Positions 48,250-58,962 of a stretch of 64,000 nt of DNA are shown in pieces; the first letter of the stretch is position 1, and every line of letters begins with the position of its first letter. The position numbers were made by a program, and so were the translations under genes. The notes below the pieces were generated by a model. It searched no databases and had not been told where the DNA came from. It worked only from the letters and a program-made list of their open reading frames with translations. Source of the DNA: Avena insularis. Lineage: Eukaryota; Streptophyta; Magnoliopsida; Poales; Poaceae. The stretch lies in the NCBI GenBank assembly GCA_023614405.1, contig CM042697.1, positions 160,308,149 through 160,372,148 on the forward strand, written 5' to 3'.

Positions 48250-51157
48250 GAGCATCTTCTCAAACTATCAAGCCTAACTTAAAGGCGTTAAAGAAAAGTA
48301 CTTGTTGAAAGATAACCCAAGAGTTTTCTTGAGTCTTGGAAGTTATTACTTCATTAATGACCTTTCCTTATCCTTTTTTTCTTTTTTGTTTGCTTTTTGT
48401 GCCAAGAATGACCTCTAATGAGAGGGAAGTAAGATTTGGGAAGTTGCTGTCCCGAAACAGATTTTTGTGCTCCACCGTAAAAATTCGTGACAAATCTCTG
48501 TAATTCAGATTGAGCTGATATTTTTCGAATACATCCCCCAGTATGTTAGATAACTTACGTTAGTTCAACACTTTTTTATTTGAGCAACACAAGATCTTCT
48601 AAAAAATCAGTTTCTACCTGCTGGTCTGTTTTGACAGATTTCTGCCATTATTTGCATTTGCTTCTTATTGATTCCTTTTTGGGTTATTTTTAGGAAATTG
48701 AGCTTTTTGAGGGATTGATATAGTAGATTGTGTTTTTAGTGAAAGTTTTGTTGTTCTAAAGCTAAACCCAATGGTCTATTATCTTTTGAGTACACTAATG
48801 TTGCTAATGAAGATTGTGTGAAGTTTTGTATGAAGGAAAAATTTAAGGTGTAGAGAGAGAATGATGTAATGAGATGAAGAATGGACAAAAGCTCAAGCTT
48901 GGTGATGCCACCCTGGTGTCACCCCAATAAATATTCAAGAGTTACAAGCGTCAAAGCTTGGGGATGCCCAAGGCATCTCCTTCTTCATCAATAAAAATCT
49001 CAGGTCTTTCTAGACACTTCGTTTTTATTGTTTCATGCACTGTTGTGTTGTTCTTGGAGCGTCTTAGTTTTTTCTTTTGGTTTTATTTTGCTTAGTTTGC
49101 TTGAGTAAGTTGGTTTTATTCCAGCACACTTATTTTGGAGAGAGACACGCTCTGTTTCATTACCTAAAACACTCTAGTTTTCATTCTTATTGTCTTGTGA
49201 GTGTTCTCTTTTGCTAGCATTGTGTTTAGCCTTAGTTTTCTTATGTTGTTTGCTTAGAACTTTTTAGTTCTTCTTTGTGGATTTGTGAGACAAGATCACT
49301 GATCTTTATTGATTATTATCTTTGTGAGTTGTTTCAAATAAGTCGATTTGTGTTGGAGAAGAGTAGAAAGTTTCATGCTTATAGTGGCACAAAAGGGAGC
49401 TTGTTTAGACTATGACTTAGACTTTATCATGTTATGCTAGATGTTTCTTTGACCTTATTATTAGTGATTATTGTTGTAGCATGATTTGTTCCAAACATTT
49501 GAGATTGCTTAATGTGCCTTGAAAGAATCATGTGTTGTTTTAGCATACAAAATCATAGTATTGTGGTATTCTCCTTTGATGCTTTATTTGGGTTGACTTG
49601 GCACATGCTCACACCATGTTATGACAATGAACCAGTCACCTTAGCCTCTATGATCATTTAGTCCTTGACTTGTAGTACCACTTTATGCTTTGATTAGTAA
49701 TGTTTTGTCCCTCTGCATGATTATGGCCATTATTGCTCTCTTAGTAGGTCGCTCCCAGTCTTTTGCTAGCCTCCACTTGTATTAGTAAGCTATACTCATT
49801 CATCCAACTCCCAAGAAACCAAGTTATTCCAAGTGTCCACTATAAATTCCTATGCATGGTGTGTTACACCATTCCAAGTATATTCTTGTTTTATCTATCT
49901 TCCAAATTAAACTTGTTATGTGAAACTTAGTGATTAAAGCTATCACAAACTTGATGGCACACTTTATTTTTTCTTGCCCCTAAATAAACTTGAACCATTG
50001 TGTCATCTATGTTGAATATGCTTGCACTTATATGTTGGAATTAGCAGAACCATCCTGTCATGGGGAACATTTTCAACATTGCACTTGTACTTTGTACACA
50101 ATTGATATCATGATCTTTTGTCTATGGATGTCGCCGGTGTGTAATAAAAAGGGTGCTTGTAAGTCCATGGAGTTATGTATTTTGTGTTAGAGAAACGCAT
50201 GGGCTGCTAGCCTAAGCCATGCCTAATCATGGTGGAAACTTGCAGCATCACCATAATGAGCAATCTGTGAAGCATCCTCAATAAAAACCTATGTAAATAG
50301 CAAATAAAAAGATCGCTGAGATGCTCATTGTCTGCTTGCCTTGTCATTTTTGTTATAGGAAAGCTCCTATACCATGTGCAAGGGGTACCCCATTGGCGGT
50401 TCTCTATGATACACATATACTTACTATGACAAGAACTTACAGGTGACTAAAGTTGAGTAGCATGCGGTGCGGCCCTCATATTCAAGGGACATGAGATTGC
50501 CAACTTATACTTTGTCAAGCATATACTCCATAGTTTGTTCACTTTAACCTTAATCACTTCAGGATGCTTATGATAGGGGCAATGAGAGCTGAAAGCTAAC
50601 AAGTACCATGATTTTTGGAAGCTCTTTATGAAACATGAAATCCCTGCTTCCCTTATGAAGGGCCTTTCTTCCACTATATTGAGTCTCCATCTTCTATCCT
50701 TAGGCACCAATTAAGAGAGCATAGTTGCCATTCTTAGTTCTATGTGCATTGTCCCAAAACTTATTGATTGATTCATAATGTTGATATTGATTGTTCTTGA
50801 ACTATTTGTATCTAGTCATTCTTATGAACTTTGAAGGTGTCCTATGCATTTATTGCTACTCCATGAGGGACAAGCTGAATGCCACTATGCTATGTTTTCT
50901 ATATGTGAAACAAACAAACGTCTTTCAATGCATTGTTATTCATGATCTTTGTTTGTAACCTTTCATGTTGCATGCATAGTTACTTTGTCTTACTGTTAGA
51001 ACTCAACCTTTCTTGCTCATATTTAGAATTCTTTGATCCCAGCTTTCAATGCCTGCAAATGGTTTGATCTTGGTTTTGATGGTGCATGTCACCTCAAAAA
51101 TTATTCTTTCATCACTTACCTACTCGAGGACAAGCAGGAGTTAAGCTTGGGGATGCT
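48250..51157 (+). other. Element D 3' noncoding region and polypurine tract
   Basis: 2.9 kb without a gene. It contains CTTGGGGATGCCCAAGGCAT near 48958 and ends in AAGCTTGGGGATGC directly before the right LTR at 51158, so the purine tract motif occurs twice. Bases ~50030-50520 are similar to 44520-45000 of element E. Confidence 0.65.
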
Positions 51158-52659
51158 TGATACGTCGGAAATGTATCTATAATCTTTGATGTTCCATGCT
51201 TGTTTAGTATCTACTTTGCTTTTCTTTGTCTACACTTTGAGGTGTTTTTATATGTTTTCTGGTACTAACCTATTAACAAGATGCCATAGTGCCAGTTGCC
51301 TGTTTTTTTTCTGTTTTTGGTTCCAGAAAGGCACAAAATCAATATTCTCGGAATTGGACGGGACAAAATCCAAAGTCATTATTTTCCCGGAGCAACACGG
51401 AACCACGAAGAAGAGTTGGAGGAGGACACCAGAGTGGCCACACCGCCTAGGCGCGGGCCAGCCCTGGTGGCGCCATAGGCGGTGTGGGACCCTAGACCTC
51501 CACCGACCTTTCCTCCTGCGTCTATAAGAAGCCCCGGGGAGAAAACCCTAAATCATCCATAAGAAATCCACGAAAACCTCCGTAGCGCCGCCGCCACTGA
51601 AGGGGAGATTCGGGGGACAGAAAGTCTTTGTTCCGGCACCCTGCCAGGTCGGGGAAGTGCCCCCGGAGCCATCTCCATCGATCTCCACCACCATCTCCAT
51701 CGTCGTTGCTAATTCCCATGATGAGGAGGGAGTAGTTATCCTTCGAGGCTAAGGGCTCTACCGATAGCTATGTGTTCATCTCTCTCTATGCATGATCTTG
51801 TTGTGGTCATGATCTTTGTAATCTAGTAGATCTACCTTGCTACTCAAGTGCTTCAATAGATCTCTGCTCTCCCCATGTGTGTGAAAGTGACAGCATGCAC
51901 GCCATGGTGGCACTTAGGCGAGAGTCTACATAAATACTCATCGTGCTTTAATAGATCTATGCTTTTCCCCACGTGTGTGAAAGTGACAGCGTGCACACCA
52001 TGTGTGGCACTTAAGCTAGGTTACATGTATATTTATCATGAGTATATTTGGAGTTGGATGTCTTTATGAAATTGTGGTGTTTGTTGGAACCATCTAGCGC
52101 TCAAGGTGACAGTGTGGGGTTATCTAGATTGGGGAAAGCAGACTTTGAGGTGTGCTAGTATAGCCCTACCATGGATTAGAGTGTCCAACCAGAGAGTAGT
52201 TAAGAGTAGTATCATGAAGAGAAGATATTTATATGAGAGAGTGTTCACTAGTGAAAGTATGATCCCTAGGCCTTGTTTCTAAACATTGAAACACTATTTA
52301 CAACTAGATCTGTTGCATGTTTGCTTGCTTCCATCTTTGTTTCAGTTTTCCTTTTGTCTCTCCCATGTCAAAAACAAGTCAGAAGCTATTTTCTAGCACC
52401 GTTACCACTTGTATTTCACTATCTCTTCGCCGAACTAGTGCACCTATACACCTGACAAGTGTATTAGGTCTGTTGGGGACACAAGAGACTTCTTGTATCT
52501 TGATTGCAGGGTTGCTTGAGAGGGATACCTTTGACCACTTCCTCCCTGAGTTCGATAAACCTTGGGTAATCCACTTAAGGGAAACTTGCTGCTGTTTTAC
52601 AAACCTCTGCACTTGGAGGCCCAACAACTGTCTACAAGAATAGAAGTGCGTAAATATCA
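51158..52659 (+). repeat. Right LTR of element D (1502 bp)
   Basis: It starts TGATACGTCGGAAATG and ends GTAAATATCA at 52659. It contains a tandem duplication of about 95 bp (51848-51942 and 51943-52020, repeating the AATAGATCT ... GTGTGTGAAAGTGACAGC stretch) that the left LTR lacks. Confidence 0.88.
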
Positions 52660-52742
52660 ATAGGTACACTTCCAGTTGATTCTCATGATGCACTAATTCT
52701 CTTTGGTAACATCTCAAGTTCCTGTTGGCTTGGGGTGTTACA
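52660..52742 (+). repeat. Residual 3' end of element F: protease scrap joined to LTR terminus
   Basis: Bases ~52664-52704 (GGTACACTTCCAGTTGATTC ...) are identical to F's protease region at 34386-34427. Bases 52705-52742 match the last 38 bases of F's 5' LTR with a few differences, ending TGTTACA next to the GGAGC duplication. The expected integrase, polypurine tract and about 2.28 kb of LTR are absent. Confidence 0.85.
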
Positions 52743-52808
52743 GGAGCTTCTCAGGAAGGAAAACGAGCATCTCCACGCCTGGCTCAGTGCAAACTATAAG
52801 TTTCTCTA
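52743..52808 (+). pseudogene. Coiled-coil gene, last exon, downstream end
   Basis: After the duplicated GGAGC, the frame broken at 30560 resumes without shift: RKENEHLHAWLSANYKFL, then TAA near 52806-52808. The helical, charged character is the same as at 30190-30560. Element F therefore landed inside the C-terminal coding part of this gene. Confidence 0.65.
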
Positions 52809-53176
52809 AACTTAGTTTGCAAACTATGTGTTCTGACGAAACCAAATCGTGTTTTATCCATGTAGTAGTGATTTTGTAAACGTGGACCTCTCTCTATGCA
52901 AACTATGCTTTCTTCTAAAAGGTTATTTTTCTCAAGGATTGAGTTTGGATTAGTTAAGATATCACAATTGCAAGTCTTATAGTTAACTAGTCTCGGATAT
53001 TCTTGAAATAGGCTTTCGCCCAGCTTTATAAATAAAGCAACCATCTATACAAAGTTCCAGATAGTTCAGACACACGCACATCGATCGAAAGCAACAAGCC
53101 TGGGGGACAACACAAACACCTCAACACACACTGAGCAAGCTACAACTACTAGTCTCAGATATTGCCACGACACAAA
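52809..53176. other. Host sequence without recognised gene
   Basis: AT-rich, containing GGCTTTCGCCCAGCTTTATA and AATAAAGCAACC near 53010. This sounds like a repeat-derived motif I have seen in Triticeae sequence, but I cannot place it. TCTCGGATATT and TCTCAGATATTGCC occur as loose repeats at 52991 and 53153. Confidence 0.35.
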
Positions 53177-53990
53177 TTATTCATCTAAAATTTCCTTGAT
53201 CGTCTGTAGCTTGTCCTTGTTCACCTCGTGCTCCTTCTTCAGATCCTTTAATAGATCCGCAATGCAATACTCTAGCTTCTTATTCTTTTCCATGAGTTTA
53301 TCCCTCTCCTTTTCTGCCTTTTGAACCTTCCGTGGAGTTCCCACCACCAAGCTCCCATTGATTGTGTCATTTAGTTCTGACCGCAAATGCTTGATTTCCT
53401 GTTATAGCTCCTTATTTCCTACCAAGAGCTTGTAATTTTTTGCAGCTGCATCACAGGCATCAGTAAATCTCCCGACCTTTCGAGCTCATAAATATCCCAC
53501 AACTAGGCCAAATATTTTTTAAGTGCGTCTGGTCACTCAAGATCCACCCACTCTACTACTTTACACAATGGGCAAACCTAAAAAAAACACGGGACCTAAT
53601 TATCAAAATAACACTACACAATATTCATCATGTCACCATTGTACATAACGAAATCAAACTTGATATGTACAACCCAAAAACCTTCTTCTAGTGTTACTGC
53701 TTTCAAATTCAACATATTTCCTCAGTTTAGTCCACGGTCACATGGTACTTATCAATCGAGATCTAGGCCCTCCCAACCGGGGTCGTAGATCGTGAGTGGT
53801 ACCCATAAGGGAACGAAAAGCTAGAAATAAACACGATTGCATGCACATTTCAAGTCTTGGGTCGAGATAATTATCAATGCCTAACCATTCCCGAGAAAAC
53901 AGGGGAACTCACATCGGAAAGGGAAGACTCGATGTAGGAGAGAAGGCTGTCGCTGCTCGACTGGTCATCCTCGTCGTTCCAGGGCGGCAT
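53177..53990 (-). pseudogene. GRF zinc-finger/coiled-coil gene remnant
   Basis: Exon 1 is 53990-53913: 26 codons, MPPWNDEDDQSSSDSLLSYI to SLSD, ending at a strong donor GAT|GTGAGT. Near 53655-53730 the minus strand encodes a degenerate GRF-type finger (VEFESSNTRRRFLGC). Near 53470-53565, after a T-rich TTTTTTAG acceptor, comes VVEWVDLE and KKYLA. A coiled-coil part follows, KHLRSELNDTI ... EKNKKLEYCIADLLKDLKKE, to the stop at 53177-53179. Several stops and shifts are present. GRF fingers followed by coiled coils are abundant in grasses and spread with repeats. The family call is inference. Confidence 0.6.
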
Positions 53991-54508
53991 GGTGAATGCG
54001 GCCGCGACGATGCGTCGGCGACAGTGAGGAGAGAGAGGAGGGCAGTGAGTGGAGAGAGAAGGAGTGGGGAAAGTGAAGTGCGTCAATGTTGCAACATTGA
54101 CTAAATTGGCATGCTACAATTGTTTAATTGATACAATGTCCTGTGGCTGGATTACTATCTCATATCTAATAGTTTTTCTCTTCCTTCATTTTAATTTGTA
54201 ATATTAATTATGTACTTCCTTCTTCCCAATTTGTTTGACTTATAGAAACATACAAAATCTTATGTACCAAGCAATATAGGATTAGGGTTATGGTTTAGGG
54301 TCTAATGAACTGTTTATTGTACTAACCCCTTAACCCTTATTCCTAAATCCTAGACCTGTTTGTCCAATAGATCACTGTCTCCTACTTAGTAAGTTTTTTC
54401 CTAAACCCTACGCTCATTCATCCATGATAGTACTTCCTTCTAAATAATAGGTAGTTATCCAGTGATTAGTCAAATTACTGATCTCACAGAGCATTATCTA
54501 TCTATCTA
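53991..54508. other. Host sequence, no gene seen
   Basis: It includes the putative promoter side of the minus-strand GRF remnant (53991-54110, rich in CTCTCTCC on the minus strand) and AT-rich sequence. A short degenerate GATTAGGGTTATGGTTTAGG near 54290 is telomere-like but not an array. A (TCTA)n run at 54496-54511 leads into Helitron C. Confidence 0.4.
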
Positions 54509-56560
54509 TCTACTAATTTTCCTTGAGGTAGGTTGGTCAAATACGTTTCCGTCCACCGAAAATACGTTTTCAAATTGGGTTGTTGGTCAGCAGCAAAATT
54601 TTCCATCTGCCTTAAATATACGGTTTATCTCTGAAGATTAATACAAATTACCCACCACTTCCACTCCTAAGTTAAATAACGTTTTGTTTCTTTCTATGCA
54701 TTCCCAATCCCCAATTCCTCACGACCCGAGCACTCAGTGCCTCGCGACCTCAGAGCTCGATCCTGATAGAGGCATGTGGATCGAAAGTACGAAAATTACT
54801 GCTGCAAAGTCTAAATCAAACCTTTCTCATATCCCACACCGCGATGTGAGAGCATCCCAAGCGGTGCGCCCCAAGTTCATGCCGGGATGTAGGATGCGGC
54901 CGGATAATAAGGAAGGAAAGAGGTGGGCAGGAAGGCGGCTGCTCTTGGTAGTTGAGATGTGGATTTAATCTGGGTGGCCGGTGCTCTCTCCATCGTTTCA
55001 AGGTCCAAATAAATCTTCACTTTTATGTTTCTTTCTTGCCGGATTTCGTCCTAAAAATCCGTCAAAAATTGATCCCCATTTTAGTGGCGTTTTCCCTTCT
55101 CTCTGGCAAGAATCGATCCCACTTTTATGGTCGTTTTTCAGTGGTCCGCATCCGAGCTTCCTCAACAAATTTGAAGCTGGCCCCATCTTCAACCTTCAGG
55201 TCGTGCTCATCCAGCAGCGGCCCTTGGTTTTTTCGATGGAGGGGGGGCATGGCTATGGCCTATGGGATAATTTCTGGTGAGGTGGCAGGTCCAATCCAGT
55301 CTGCTGGTTTGGCAGCAGACAAAAGGGGTGATTGCCCTTCAGCTGTGCAGCGCAGGAGCTTCACAAAGGAGGGGTCTTGTTTGAAAGCTATTTTTCTTAG
55401 TGCATCTCTTTGTTCTTTGTTTGTTTTGGTTGTTCTGCTCTTTCCGCAGCTGTTTAACGTAATATTAGCACGGTTTACACTTGTCGATTGGATTATATAT
55501 GTAAAAAAGAAAATGGATGTTGAGCAAGACAACAAAACATTCAATAGTTTCAAATGAGCTTCCTCTTCCATTTACCTCTTCGTATGGAACATACCAGGAG
55601 GCTCTGACCTGTATTTTTTCAGACTGATAATGATATCTACCCATAAAATCCAAGTTATCTTATATGATATTTTAAATATTACTCGCTCAAATAATCGTAG
55701 TGGAGTTGTCTTGATGTAGCACAATTTTAGGGTGTAATACTTGAGAATTTTAGTTCCATATTTAAAGTGCAAGTGAATAAAGTTTTAAGAGAACACAACT
55801 GGTTGAATTTACATGGCTATTATCAATTACTATCTATATTATGGTGACGCACTAGATGAGAACCACATAGAAAATTTGATTGTCATACTTGGAAGACCAT
55901 AATAGAACGGTGGAGAGCGGGCTGTGGATACAAAGAGAAAAAGGTACTGAAGATAAACATTTTGTTCTTGCACGGATGGGTGCACGTGCAAGAGGGACTG
56001 CACAAAGGGACCAATAATTAAAGAGTGAATTCCATTTTTATCCTCTATTTGTGTATTTGAAACACTAATTATTCCATTTAGTAGAAGTTGTATCCAAATG
56101 TTTTATTTAAGAAAATTCTAAACATGATTTTGTCCCGTTTTAGCATTCAACATGTGTTTTTGGATAAGACTGACATGTTAGGACGATGTGCCGCCACAAA
56201 ATATGTGAAGATCGGACGATATCGTCGTCGATCATATCTATCCTTCTCTGCACAAAATATTCTATTCTTTGTTGCCATCTCAATAATTTCGAGGTTCAAT
56301 CGTCACCTCACGCCTTGTCCAACAGATATGCATCAAAAAATAAGTGTTTAAAGTTTCCGAACATTGTAATTTAGATAAATTTTCACTACATAGGGTAATT
56401 AGTGTCACAAATGCACAGGTAGAGGGTAGAAAGTGGAATTCACTCATAATTTAAACTTTAACGTAGCAATGATATGAAATAGAACAAAACAACACATCTA
56501 TTATTTTATTATATATGTATAATTTAATTTAGTTGTGGCAACGCACGGACATTTATCTAG
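54509..56560 (+). mobile_element. Helitron C (about 2.05 kb, non-autonomous)
   Basis: The 3' end is clear: TTGTGGCAACGCACGGACAT followed by TTATCTAG ending at 56560, then T. It fits the plant Helitron 3' consensus with one mismatch and matches Helitron A's end. The 5' end is less certain because it lies at the edge of a (TCTA)n run; A|TCTACTAATTTTCC at 54509 fits best. There is no Rep/helicase. A 201-codon open frame on the plus strand (54952-55557) has no recognisable domain and may be chance or a captured fragment. It contains a Mutator-type MITE. Confidence 0.72.
56023..56445. mobile_element. Mutator-like MITE (423 bp) inside Helitron C
   Basis: Inverted ends of about 55 bp, starting GAGTGAATTCCA and ending in the complement GGAATTCACTC. 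The flanking 9-mers ATAATTAAA (56014-56022) and ATAATTTAA (56446-56454) match at 8 of 9 positions, as expected for the 9-bp duplication of Mutator elements. Non-coding. Confidence 0.7.
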
Positions 56561-56611
56561 TATTACATAATAATGTCAACTACAAAGTTCTTATATATGA
56601 AATGGATCGTA

Positions 56612-57852
56612 TGGGCATCTAGAGGGGGGGAGGGGGTGAATAGGTGCTAACCAATTTTTAATATTTTTTCAATTTTAGGCTTGACACAAAGTAAATTCTC
56701 TAGATATGCAACTACGAGAATTTCCCTATATGCAACCCTAACTACTAAGTACATAAAGAGAGGAGCGAAGGAACCGTAGTGGAGCACACGGAGACACAGG
56801 GATTGGTTTTATCGCAGTTCCTTCCTTGTTAAGGGAAGTACATCTGCGTTGGAGGGGTTGGCGGTTCTAAGACCACCATGCCACAATAGGCCTCACCCTA
56901 TTCTCCGATGGATCTCGCCACGAGAGGCCTTATCCACCTTCTCCACTATTGGATCCCTTCGAGGCGGGAACCGGTGCCTTTTACAACACTATCAGGGCAC
57001 ACACCCACAACCGAATTTGGGGCTCCCGAGATGACAACAAGCTGCCACAAGAACAAGGTTTATCAATATAAACAAAAACAAGGATCTAGGTATTTGCAAG
57101 AAATACTAGATCGGTGGTTCTCCAAATGAATGGAGAGGAGATGAAGCGCTTGATTGTAGTTGATGATGATCGAGTCCTCCTCCTTTGATTCCCCAATGGA
57201 CGAAGCCTTTGAGTAGATCTAGGTGGAGTTCTCTTGGATGAAGGTTGCATGTTAGGTCTTTTCTTTTTCGAAACAATCAAGATTTCTAGACAGAGGGGGA
57301 AGACAGGCTTAAATACCCCCTGCCCAGAACAAGCCATTGGAGAAATTTGGGGGCGGATTATCCGCCGCCCCCCTTTGGGGCGGACTATCCGCCCTGGGGA
57401 GAAAATCCGCCCCTCGGGACAGAAACTCCGGGGAAAACTCTGCCCCCCATACAGAGAGCGACGCAGCCTTGACTTGAAGAAAAATCCTGAGGGGGTGGAT
57501 TATCCGCCCCTGCCGGGGGCGGACTATCCGCCCTTGGGAGAAAGTCCGCCCAAGGACCGGAAAGTCCGAGGGAAACTCCGCCCCCCATACAGAGAGCGAC
57601 GCAGGCTTGGCTTGAAGGAAATCCTTCAAGGGGCGAACTATCCGGCATGGCCGGAAAATCCGGCCACAAACTCCGCCCCCTCTCTGGGGCTCGCGCACTC
57701 TTGGGAAGAGGGAGGGGCGGATTATCCGCCCCTAAAGGCAGATTCTTTTCCCTTTTTCTTAGAGAGAGCTGCAACACTTCAACACACGTTAAATAATCCT
57801 TGATATTGTTATCTAACACACAAAACACTAGGGATTAAGAAATGTTCTTTCA
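56612..57852 (-). repeat. 3' LTR of element S (1241 bp, boundaries inferred)
   Basis: On the minus strand it would start TGAAAGAACATTTC right after CCAAAAAGGGGGAGAT and end CCCCTCTAGATGCCCA. Both ends fit TG...CA, and the start follows a perfect polypurine tract. The second LTR is outside the window, so the limits cannot be confirmed by pairing. The LTR carries a tandem duplication of about 141 bp (57385-57525 and 57526-57666) with the palindrome modules listed separately. Confidence 0.7.
57353..57729. repeat. Six palindromic GCGGATTATCCGC modules in the element S LTR
   Basis: Copies lie at 57353-57365, 57380-57392, 57495-57507, 57519-57531, 57633-57645 and 57717-57729, with cores GGATTATCC or GGACTATCC inside GC arms. 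Most come as pairs 24-27 bp apart (ATTATCC then ACTATCC) separated by a GC-rich spacer and followed by TTGGGAG or CTGGGGAG. Palindromic repeats in LTRs are known for Sireviruses. Homologous modules are present in the coding linker of the same element at 60769-61008. Confidence 0.85.
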
Positions 57853-58962
57853 ATCTCCCCCTTTTTGGTGTTAGATGACAATACTAGGATTTGCAATGAA
57901 ACCGGCTAACGCCACCTTAAAAATTAAAGACGCTCCCCCTAGATGTGTGCATATTTAAAATTTGCATTTGAATACAAATACACACACTAAAGAGATCACA
58001 CCTTTCATAGAAAAGATAATTGAAACAAGGTGGGTTGGGAACCAAGGTCATACCACCGGGATGTGATTATAGCCAAAGAAAATAATTAGCTTGATAGTCT
58101 CCAAGCACATCCCAACAATATTGATGCATACATTAGATAATCCCATGATTCCATATGCCATCAAATATGCTCCATAGATAAATCCCGAATTCCATGAGAT
58201 CCACAAAAGATAAATCCAAACTTCCATGAATACCAAACATAGTACCAAACGTAGTGGAGCACGACATAGTCTTACATAATCCAAGCACAAATAGCAAATA
58301 AGTTCACGGTAAAGAGAGCACAAGCAAGCAAATAAAACAATGAAAGGACAATTGCTTGTGCCCGACCCTTGCAAATCCACGAGACCTAATAGAACTACTT
58401 CTCCCCCTTTGGCATCGAAACGCCAAAAAGGAAGAAGAGCGATGCTAACACCCCAGAAGATGATAGTCCGCCCCCCTCTAAATTTTTTGTACATGACAGA
58501 TTCAGGCCGGAGCAACCTAGGAAAACCCCTCAATGGTGTATGTAGGACTTGTGTGCAAGAGGTGCTAACCAAATTCTGTACATGAATAGGTGCTAACCAA
58601 ATTTGCAAGAATCAAATCAAACAAAAGCCAAAATTGAGTGTGTTTTCCATAAGAACAAAAGATATGCAAGAAAATCCAAAAGGAACCAGTAGAAACCAAT
58701 TCTTCTCTAGGAAGAGGGCGGTGGCCGAAGCCACCATGTTGGAGCGCATGGCATGACACCGCGAAGATGTATCTTGAGTTCAAAACCAATGCTCATCGAT
58801 GACCCACATATCACAAAATGATATTAAGGGAAATGATTTTACTTGCTTTCGGCATTAAGGGGGGAGGGTTGGCCCAATCAATTAGGACCACACTCCCCCC
58901 TATGTCTATGCCCGCATCTAAACCAAATACATGAATAAGAGTAAGTGAGTGTGCAAGGGTAG
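57853..58962 (-). other. Element S 3' noncoding region with at least two polypurine tracts
   Basis: Between the RNase H stop and the LTR there is no supportable gene. Purine tracts on the minus strand are AAAAAGGGGGAGAT at the LTR edge (57853-57870) and ATGCCAAAGGGGGAGAAG near 58400. A further TTAAGGGGGGAGG (plus strand, 58856-58868) is in the opposite sense. Repeated purine tracts are a known Sirevirus trait. Confidence 0.7.

Larger units (their letters stand above)
36273..52659 (+). mobile_element. Element D: non-autonomous LTR retrotransposon inside F
   Basis: Its LTRs are 36273-37334 plus 47017-47347 (left, interrupted by element E) and 51158-52659 (right). A weak Asp-tRNA-like primer site lies at 47348, a polypurine tract AAGCTTGGGGATGC just precedes 51158, and the internal region is 3.8 kb with no gag, protease, RT or integrase. 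The left LTR lacks the first 14 bases (TGATACGTCGGAAA) present at the right one. The flanks (TCAGG left, ATAGG right) do not form a clean duplication. The right flank is a displaced scrap of F, so the insertion site was rearranged. Confidence 0.82.
30561..52742 (+). mobile_element. Element F: chromoviral-type Ty3/gypsy element with nested insertions and deleted 3' end
   Basis: It begins TGCCATATCCC at 30561 and ends TGTTACA at 52742, with a perfect 5-bp target duplication GGAGC (30556-30560 and 52743-52747). The 5' LTR is 30561-32882, followed by an iMet-type primer site, gag with two zinc knuckles, protease, RT and RNase H up to about 36272. There element D follows. Integrase, polypurine tract and nearly all the 3' LTR are missing. 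The remainder is a 42-bp scrap of its own protease region plus the last 38 bp of LTR. The LTR start is similar to that of element G, suggesting related families. Confidence 0.9.

Noticed and set aside
54285..54310. GGATTAGGGTTATGGTTTAGG as an interstitial telomere repeat
   Set aside because: Only two or three degenerate units, as expected by chance in AT-rich DNA.
54952..55557. A 201-codon open frame inside Helitron C
   Set aside because: No recognisable domain, odd composition and no splice structure. It could be a captured fragment, but I cannot support a gene.
57234..57803. A 189-codon open frame crossing the Sirevirus LTR on the plus strand
   Set aside because: It consists of the GC-rich palindrome modules, which lack stops in several frames on both strands. 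It runs opposite to the element and has no domain.
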